This document shows, in pieces, positions 53,074-60,000 of a DNA stretch of 60,000 bases. The notes under the pieces were generated by a model that ran no database searches, was not told where the DNA came from, and saw nothing but the letters and a program-made list of their open reading frames with translations. The DNA is from Bolinopsis microptera (Eukaryota; Ctenophora; Tentaculata; Lobata; Bolinopsidae): positions 10,471,983-10,531,982 of the forward strand of contig NC_087077.1 of assembly GCF_026151205.1 (NCBI RefSeq). Direction: 5' to 3'. The position numbers and the translations under genes are program-made. Every line of letters starts with the position of its first letter. The stretch's first letter is position 1.

Positions 53074-54366
53074 GCAGCGAGACCTTATTATTATTTATGT
53101 TATTATATTTATGTTATTATATTTATGTTAACACAAGTTAGCGTCTTATGAAAAATTCACGAATTAAGGAGCAATAATTTTATTATTATTTGCTTATTGC
53201 TATACTAGTGACTTATTTTTATTCATTGTTGTTTATTCACTGTCTAATTCCGACAACATAGTTTTATCTCATTGTATCCATTTAAAGTTAAAAACGGACA
53301 TTAAAATGAACGCTCGGAGCCCGGAGGCATTCAAACGTTTACGTACGGGCGTTGACTTGAACGTAAATGGGCAGACTATTTAACTTTAAGGTTAAACGGA
53401 TATTAATATATGTATGTACGCTATGCCCTAGCTGGGGCCTCTTCTCAGACTCTCGAGCGTTCAATTTGAATTGGTGTCGATTCAAAATTAAAGTTAATTA
53501 AAGTTCAATAAGATAAACTTATCATTGCTGGTTTGATTTTGGAACCTTCTCTAGACCTAGTAATTTTGGATTCGTAAGTTATGTGCGAGAATAGCTTCCC
53601 AGTCCCACGTCAAAGTGATTTATAGATTATCCTTATTTTTAAGGGAATCGTTAGGTATTCGTATACTTATAGTATAGTTTTATTAATATTATTACACGTA
53701 CGTGACCAATATTATTCCCCGCGCGATGTTATTACAAATTAGATTCTCTTTCACTTTGATCAGTTTCTTTCAAAAACAGATTCGCGCGTCAAATATATTT
53801 AGTTTGCGCGCTTTTGGTACTCCCAAAAGTACGTCAAAATGCAATTCTGTGAATTGCATTATTATAAATTTATAGTCATAGGTAATAGGCTCCATGTCAT
53901 TGTCCACAGGACTGGTCACCGTTAACCTTGTTTAACTTAAACTGGTCGGAAAACGCGGATGTGTTATGAAAAATAATGTTTATCGCTTTGCCATTCGGCC
54001 GGTAGAATTAGATCAGAAAATCATGCGGATACCGATAAGACGATAAAACAGTTATCGAATTTTATACCTTTACCTAAGGCTAATGGTGATGCAACGCTAA
54101 TGGAATACCTTGATCAGAAAGAAGTAAGAACTTTTGCTTTTGGCAAATCTAACAACCACGGAAATTTTCAGCGACATCAACGCTAAAATCGGAAACGATT
54201 TTCACTTCAAGATCTACTTAGAGAAAGTAATGACATGTCGGTGGGGATCGCGACGTGATACAAGTAGTATAGTATGGTATCTACCTTAAGTTATGGAACT
54301 GCTGAAGGTAATTCGTTAGAAGGCTTACATCTCGATCCCGGGGTGCGGATAGAAGAAAAACATTAT

Positions 54367-55885
54367 TTATAGTCTTGGACACTTATAACTAGCTGATAGC
54401 ACAGACTACGTTTTTGTTAGGAAGAATTAGGGTCCGCAAAAGATGACAGTCAGGATAAGTTCTATGTCTGTCATGTACAATATATTATTATAGGAGAAAC
54501 ACTATTGTATAGAGAATATGCTATAGAAAGATATCATGTACATAAAGGTAAGTATACTTATTGGTAGAATTGTGGAACACAACAAGAAAATTGAGAATAA
54601 TCTTGTGCGAGGGTAGGGACCCAGATGGCGTTTCTAACCCAAATAAACTTTAAGGAGACTTCTCATCAGTAGCCGCACCTCCTTAATCGGTTTCTGAACT
54701 GGAATTATATGGGCTTCCAGACGGCCAGACCGAGTATTACCATCCCATCCTTCTAGAGTTCATCACAAGTAGCACCCACCTTGAAGATCTTTGACACCCA
54801 GACACACCCCATTGGCGAACAAACTTTGGATATAATCTTACATGCTCCCGAAGGAATCCCTGGTTTATGGTCTTTCTCCTCGTCACCAGCACTTTCGCTA
54901 GAGTCACCAGCCCTTTCACTGGAGTCATCAGCCCAATCATTGAAGTGTACAGAAGTACAGTTGTGTGTTAGATCAATTTCTTGGTCTAACATTTAATACT
55001 AATTCGTGCGTAAAATCAAATTCGCACGTGTGCACTCAATGCAGTTCTGGTCACGTACCGGTAACTTTAGTCTTTAACTTAAACTGTTTGGAAAACAGAT
55101 GTGTACATGAAATATATTAATGTTTATCAGCCGGTAAAGTATTTGGAGGGAAAAATCTCACATACACCAGACGAAAAATTTGAATGATTGGAGTTACTTT
55201 TACTTATCATGTCTAAATATTAATAAGGTTTACTGGCTCAGTTTTTGAATGTATGGGAATGAAAATAATTTCACTCGAATTTCGACAGATCTTATACTAA
55301 CTTGACTGTACTTGTAGCAAACCGCATGACGTTTATTGATCATCAACTTTCAATAGTTCAAAGGTATTTTCATCCATAATTAATGATGACACATATATCT
55401 GTTAATGCTCGATACTTCATTCCGTGTACTATACAGTGTACACAATTACGTAGAGATGCTGTACTGATAGACATTGCGGATGCTGACCATTATACGATAA
55501 TGAGACTAACATATTTTTTCATTAAATACCTAAATTATTAGCATTTAAAATATTTTCTGCTGACACGTGCATGCACGCGCGCTAAAACTCTTCTAACTCA
55601 TCTAGAACAAGTAAAATTGCGGGAAACGATGGCGTGTCGACGTGTTAATATTTCAAATCTGATTAACGTTCCTTTACCTTATGTTCCGAACGTTAAATCT
55701 TTTAGCGAACGCGTTCACAAACTATTTTTAGTGAACGTTCCGTACGTTCACTACAACTAAGCCGGGTGTCTATCAAAGTAAATACTCACACTTTGACAAT
55801 GACATCATATTTGCGGACCCTAATTCTTCCTAACAAAAACGTAGTCTGTGCTATCAGCTAGTTATAAGTGTCCAAGACTATAAAA
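54367..55885. repeat. Inner inverted pair, about 72-bp ends
   Basis: TAGTCTTGGACACTTATAAC through GGGTCCGCAAA (54371-54440) is matched in reverse at 55812-55884. The 1.37 kb between may be the core of another element or the former centre of the large palindrome. Confidence 0.8.
54753..54992 (-). other. Cys-containing acidic ORF in the palindrome spacer
   Basis: 79 codons: MLDQEIDLTHNCTSVHF, a Ser-Glu-Asp-rich stretch with repeated DSSE(R/S)AGD, then GACKIISKVCSPMGCVW and CDEL. It starts directly next to a module (ACGCACGAATT and CACACGTGCGA) also found near 50650. Overlapping frames are equally open, so coding is unproven. Confidence 0.25.
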
Positions 55886-55904
55886 TAAAACAAAAAGCGA
55901 CATG

Positions 55905-57235
55905 TACCCTAGTGCGAAACCTCCAAGATCGACACTGTCGCAGTAGAGTACGCTACCTGGATCGTAGTGCGACACGTACCCTAGTGCGACAGAGAAATTT
56001 CAAGGCCGACACTGTCGCACTACAGTGCGCTACCTGGACTGTAGTGCGACACGAACTAAAGTGCGACAAAACACTTTACGCAATAAAAATTTGACTTTCC
56101 ATTTTTAAGTTTTAATGACAAGAGTGTAGTCGTGTATGAGTAAATATGGGGTTAAATATAAAATCAAAGATTACAATCCACGAAGATTAGGTCCACGAAG
56201 ATTAGGTCCACGAAGGCAATAGCACCGATCATCTTAAAGTACTTCCGTACTGCTGAGTTCTCTGCGTTGTATTCCGGGACTAGGTCATGTTGCTGCATCT
56301 TCCTCCAAAGTGCTTGCTTGTGGTGGAAGAAGCATCCTCTCTTGGTAGTATACAGGTTGTCTCCACAGCGTTTATCAGGGCTCTCTCGTAGTCACTCATG
56401 ACAGATTGAGGGTCGACTCCAAAAGCAAGGAGCTCATCCAAGAGGGCTTCATAATGTCCAACAGCATCAGCAATTAGGTGTTTCGTAGGGAGGTCAGTAT
56501 CGGAAGCTTTCCGTTTCATATGCTGCTTTGCTGTGTGGACAGAGTTTGCTGCAGGAGTAGGAGGGTGGGAATAAGTCTTCGTACTGGTCACAGTAGTGTC
56601 GTTCATCAGACTGAGACGTCCGGAGCAGATCTTCCCAGTGGATCGCCAGTAGGTCCTGTCGTCGCGCTTCTAATTATCCAGGCAGTAGCGGTATCCGTCG
56701 TGGATAACGTTTCTTGAACCAGTAGTGCGTCCAGGAATGGAGGTGATTGAAGAATACATGTTGATGTTGTTCGATGCTTTGGTAGAATCATCGTGACTTT
56801 ATATATGGCCCAAGAATATGAACTTGTTATCCAAATCGGAGATATACCTTCATACGATACGTGTGATAGGAATGAGGATCATATGCTGCTTAAGAGTTAC
56901 CCGGTGGATCACACACTGCATACGTGGCTTGAACTGACCCGAAGGAATTGTGATCAGTGGATCACTTCGAAACACGTGATGTGAACCGACGAATCGTATT
57001 CGCAAGATCAATTCGAAATAAGTGACGTGAACCGACCCGACGAATCACTTAATGGTCCATAAGAAGGATAGGATGTGACCTGAGCTTGGAAATAAGTCAG
57101 GATATTTTGTCGCAGTAGAGTACGCTACCTGGATGGTAGTGCGACACGTACCCTAGTGCGACAGAGGGTGTTTTTGTCGGACTTCGCACTAGAGTACGTG
57201 TCGCATTACAGTACGTGTCGCACTACAGTAAGATT
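55905..57235. repeat. Dispersed GTGCGACA motif clusters
   Basis: TAGTGCGACACGTACCCTAG, AGAGTACGCTACCTGG and GTCGCACTACAGT occur in direct and inverted form at 55910-56070 and 57108-57232. The two clusters flank the MULE remnant, so they may be the subterminal repeats of that element. Confidence 0.72.
56196..56750 (-). pseudogene. FLYWCH/MULE transposase, degraded
   Basis: Read on the minus strand, RNVIHDGYRYCLDN, then a TAG stop (56672-56670), then DDRTYWRSTGKICSGRL gives the Gly-Tyr, Trp and Cys spacing of a FLYWCH zinc finger. The same frame continues through KRKASDTDLP to VMSDYERALINAV, the third catalytic region of MULE transposases. After a frameshift near 56360, GCFFHHKQALWRKMQQHDL and VRKYFKMIGAIAFV complete the post-catalytic block. 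The first two catalytic Asp regions are deleted. Confidence 0.72.
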
Positions 57236-58388
57236 ACCCTTTCTCTAAGTAGATCTTGAAGTGAAAATCGTTTCCGATTTTACTTTTAGCGTTGATGTCG
57301 CTGAAAATTTCCGTGGTTTTTAGATTTGCCAAAAGCAAAAGTTCTTACTTCTTTCTGATCAAGGTATTCCATTAGCGTTGCATCACCATTAGCCTTAGGT
57401 AAAGGTATAAAATTCGATAACTGTTTTATCGTCTTATCGGTATCCGCATGATTTTCTGATCTAATTCTACCGGCCGAATGGCAAAGCGATAAACATTATT
57501 TTTCATAACACATCCGCGTTTTCCAACCAGTTTAAGTTAAACAAGGTTAACGGTGACCAGTCCTGTGGACAATGACATGGAGCCTATTACCTATGACTAT
57601 AAATTTATAATAATGCAATTCACAGAATTGCATTTTGACGTACTTTTGGGAGTACCAAAAGCGCGCAAACTAAATATATTTGACGCGCGAATCTGTTTTT
57701 GAAAGAAACTGATCAAAGTGAAAGAGAATCTAATTTGTAATAACATCGCGCGGGGAATAATATTGGTCACGTACGTGTAATAATAAAACTATACTATAAG
57801 TATACGAATACCTAACGATTCCCTTAAAAATAAGGATAATCTATAAATCACTTTGACGTGGGACTGGGAAGCTATTCTCGCACATAACTTACGAATCCAA
57901 AATTACTAGGTCTAGAGAAGGTTCCAAAATCAAACCAGCAATGATAAGTTTATCTTATTGAACTTTAATTAACTTTAATTTTGAATCGACACCAATTCAA
58001 ATTGAACGCTCGAGAGTCTGAGAAGAGGCCCCAGCTAGGGCATAGCGTACATATATTAATATCCGTTTAACCTTAAAGTTAAATAGTCTGCCCATTTACG
58101 TTCAAGTCAACGCCCGTACGTAAACGTTTGAATGCCTCCGGGCTCCGAGCGTTCATTTTAATGTCCGTTTTTAACTTTAAATGGATACAATGAGATAAAA
58201 CTATGTTGTCGGAATTAGACAGTAAATAAACAACAATGAATAAAAATAAGTCACTAGTATAGCAATAAGCAAATAATAATAAAATTATTGCTCCTTAATT
58301 CGTGAATTTTTCATAAGACGCAAACTTGTGTTAACATAAATATAATAACATAAATATAATAACATAAATAATAATAAGGTCTCGCTGC

Positions 58389-58616
58389 TTGTTAACTGTG
58401 GGGCGGTTTCTTTTTTTGTTTATCACCCAGTCGTACAAGCTCCAATTCGTCTCACAGGGTGAGGCTGATGTCGATTGCGACAGCGCTTTCATTGGAAAAC
58501 TCTGTAGTTCGGGTACCTCTCAACCGAAGTTGCTCCACCAAGAGACTGGACCGTCAGAATCTTGGCTAAAACTTGAGGCAGCGTCAGTAGAGAATAAGCC
58601 TCTTTTCTCTCGGTAG
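58389..58616 (+). other. Small ORF shared by both arms, right copy
   Basis: A 75-codon frame with a hydrophobic start (MLTVGRFLFLFITQSY) and a short Cys-containing body (VDCDSAF, GKLCSSG). The left copy ends early after the 4-base difference. No family recognised; it may be chance. Confidence 0.3.
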
Positions 58617-59223
58617 AACGTGTACTGCGAAATTAAAGTATCTTCTTCTTTGTTGCGCCGTCACACCACGTGTCCATGACATCTAGAAACTCCTTCCAGA
58701 CATCCTGATTCGTGTGTTTATCATATCCCTGATATATAAGCCGGGTGAACACAAAACCCTACTGAATGTAGGGGGGGAATGGAGCTCGAGCCACCTTTTG
58801 TTGGCAAGACTAATCATATCGCTTTTATAGTTTCAATTGCGAAAAGCAAAATTTGCTAACTTTAAGGTGAACAGATAATATTTGTAATAAATTACACCGA
58901 TGAAACCAACAGGAATCTTAAGACTATTGTCTGAAAATCTAAGCAAGACTATTATCGGCTCGAGAATTGAGCATAAATAGTCGACTTCTATCCAGAAACC
59001 TAGGAGAATCAGGGGACATCCTGTTGTCAATTTATGGGAGGTCGACTTTACTGCTTTGATCACAGACGTCCGATACAGCAGCGGAAGCGCAAGATCTGCT
59101 GATGAGCAATTCCGTCGGTCTGTACCTAATCAATGACGGCTAAACTAGGTAAATTTGCGCATGAACCTTTCAATATTATAGATTATACTTTTCCGAGCCA
59201 CCGAATTGAGCCTGTATTGTTCT

Positions 59224-59433
59224 ATGGCTGAGACCCATTGGATATCGGTTAGTAGCTGTCTGAAAACTATAAGCGTATTAATGGCTGTTACAGTAGGCCC
59301 TCAACAGTTGAATACCATCCCCAAGCCAACAGTGATGATTAGTCGAAGCATAATGAAACTAGCCAAGTATTTAGCGAGACACAATGATGAACTGGCCGAT
59401 CAAGCACTTTTTGGGATTCCCAGCATAAAATAA
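59224..59433 (+). CDS. Small secreted-peptide-like ORF, right-arm copy
   Basis: A 69-residue ORF, inverted counterpart of 50761-50973. Its N-terminus differs (CLKTISVLMAVTVGPQQ in place of CLITISVSMVVTVSPPQQ). The last 46 residues, from QQLNTIPK, are identical. Substitutions cluster in the predicted signal peptide. Function unknown. Confidence 0.45.
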   Translation: MAETHWISVSSCLKTISVLMAVTVGPQQLNTIPKPTVMISRSIMKLAKYLARHNDELADQALFGIPSIK

Positions 59434-60000
59434 CAACACCTGTTTCCAAACAGTTAAAGTTAAAGATTATAAACTTACCGTTGCCTAATTCTGAGAACAT
59501 GGAACGCACACGTGCCAATATGATTTTACGCGCGAATTACCCAGAATTAACTGAAACTGAATGCTGAAAGAGAATCTTATCGCGTCGCGCGGGGAATAAT
59601 TTTGGTCACGTACATCATTTTGTGTTCCCTTTTAAATACAATTACCAGTGCAGAGAGTAGTTTCAGAAACGCAAATTCAACTTGCAAAGATTAATTTACC
59701 TGGGTAACCTCGCTCAGGCTTTTGCATTTATTAAGTTAAACACATTGATTTAACATTGAACATATTATGGCGATTAAAAATATGTCTATAGCAGATAGGG
59801 CGGAATGACAGGTTCAGCAACGCCCAGGAATTACAAGCAGCAAATTCTGCTACTGCTAGTGCTATCAGTATCACGGAGAATCGAAGCAAATATTATAGTG
59901 GTACCGTGGCATGTCCATTCTGGGTCAGCGTTGTATATACTTATATATGTTGCATGGATAAGTCCCTGCTTGCTGTTGGCGTTGCTGCGGCGAGGCTGGC

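Larger units (their letters stand above)
50178..54229. repeat. Left arm of a giant inverted repeat
   Basis: Plus-strand sequence from here is found as reverse complement in 57239-60000: CAGCAACGCCAACAGCAAGC at 50192 against the complement at the window end, and CTTCAAGATCTACTTAGAGA at 54206 against 57243. Identity is high by eye over most of the length. The left arm is about 1.3 kb longer because of insertions at 51021-51772 and around 51836-52035. The true outer end is unknown. Confidence 0.92.
57239..60000. repeat. Right arm of the giant inverted repeat (continues beyond the window)
   Basis: The reverse-complement counterpart of 50178-54229, which reaches the last base of the window. It lacks the left arm's retroelement insertion and has its own short segment (about 59005-59115) in place of the left arm's 51836-52035 element. 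Confidence 0.92.

Overview
This is eukaryotic nuclear DNA from an invertebrate animal. Coding exons are short and separated by GT-AG introns. The window holds a multi-exon adhesion G-protein-coupled receptor (GPCR) gene, and the rest is packed with transposable elements of animal type (RLE- and APE-type LINEs, FLYWCH/MULE, hAT-like and foldback DNA elements, a tRNA-derived SINE). The sequence is AT-rich and uses the standard code. A cnidarian or another early-branching marine invertebrate fits the LINE and MULE types, but I cannot name a species.

Region 1 (1-15,400): three tandem copies, all on the minus strand, of a small four-exon gene for a 125-126 residue, four-helix membrane protein that I do not recognise. 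The repeat unit is about 2.8 kb once inserts are removed. Each copy carries different insertions: a 4.4 kb block with an intact 962-residue RLE-type retrotransposon ORF and a palindromic MITE in intron 1 of copy 1; a 477-bp element 5 bp upstream of the start codon of copy 2; a poly-G/poly-C flanked element farther upstream of copy 2; a hAT-like MITE in intron 2 of copy 3; and a 1.86 kb TTAA-flanked insert containing a long palindrome upstream of copy 3.

Region 2 (15,400-24,900): a transposon graveyard. It has a 5'-truncated APE-type LINE with endonuclease and reverse transcriptase, a ribonuclease H fragment, and a dimeric ~334-bp tandem satellite split by a 2.1 kb hAT-like element that contains further nested elements.

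Region 3 (24,928-43,999, plus strand): 32 exons whose phases fit without exception and which encode 1,483 residues of an adhesion GPCR. The order is pentraxin domain (N-terminus missing), an unfamiliar Cys-rich module, a TSP1-like module, a hormone-receptor-like module, GAIN/GPS with a cleavable HLT site, seven membrane helices, and a long cytoplasmic tail built largely from symmetric phase-1 exons with Gly-Pro-Arg repeats. One intron holds a MULE transposon with ~400-bp inverted repeats. The 4.1 kb intron within the seven-helix region holds an internal duplication, a long CT microsatellite and a small membrane-protein ORF that may be a nested gene.

Region 4 (44,000-60,000): no ordinary host gene is certain. 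It contains short perfect palindromes, a tRNA-derived SINE, an inverted-repeat element carrying a CR1/L2-type LINE tail, a mirrored minisatellite, and a giant inverted repeat. The arms of the giant repeat are about 50.18-54.23 kb and 57.24-60 kb, and the right arm leaves the window. Both arms keep a 69-70 codon secreted-peptide-like ORF whose differences include only in-frame indels. The spacer carries a broken FLYWCH/MULE transposase.
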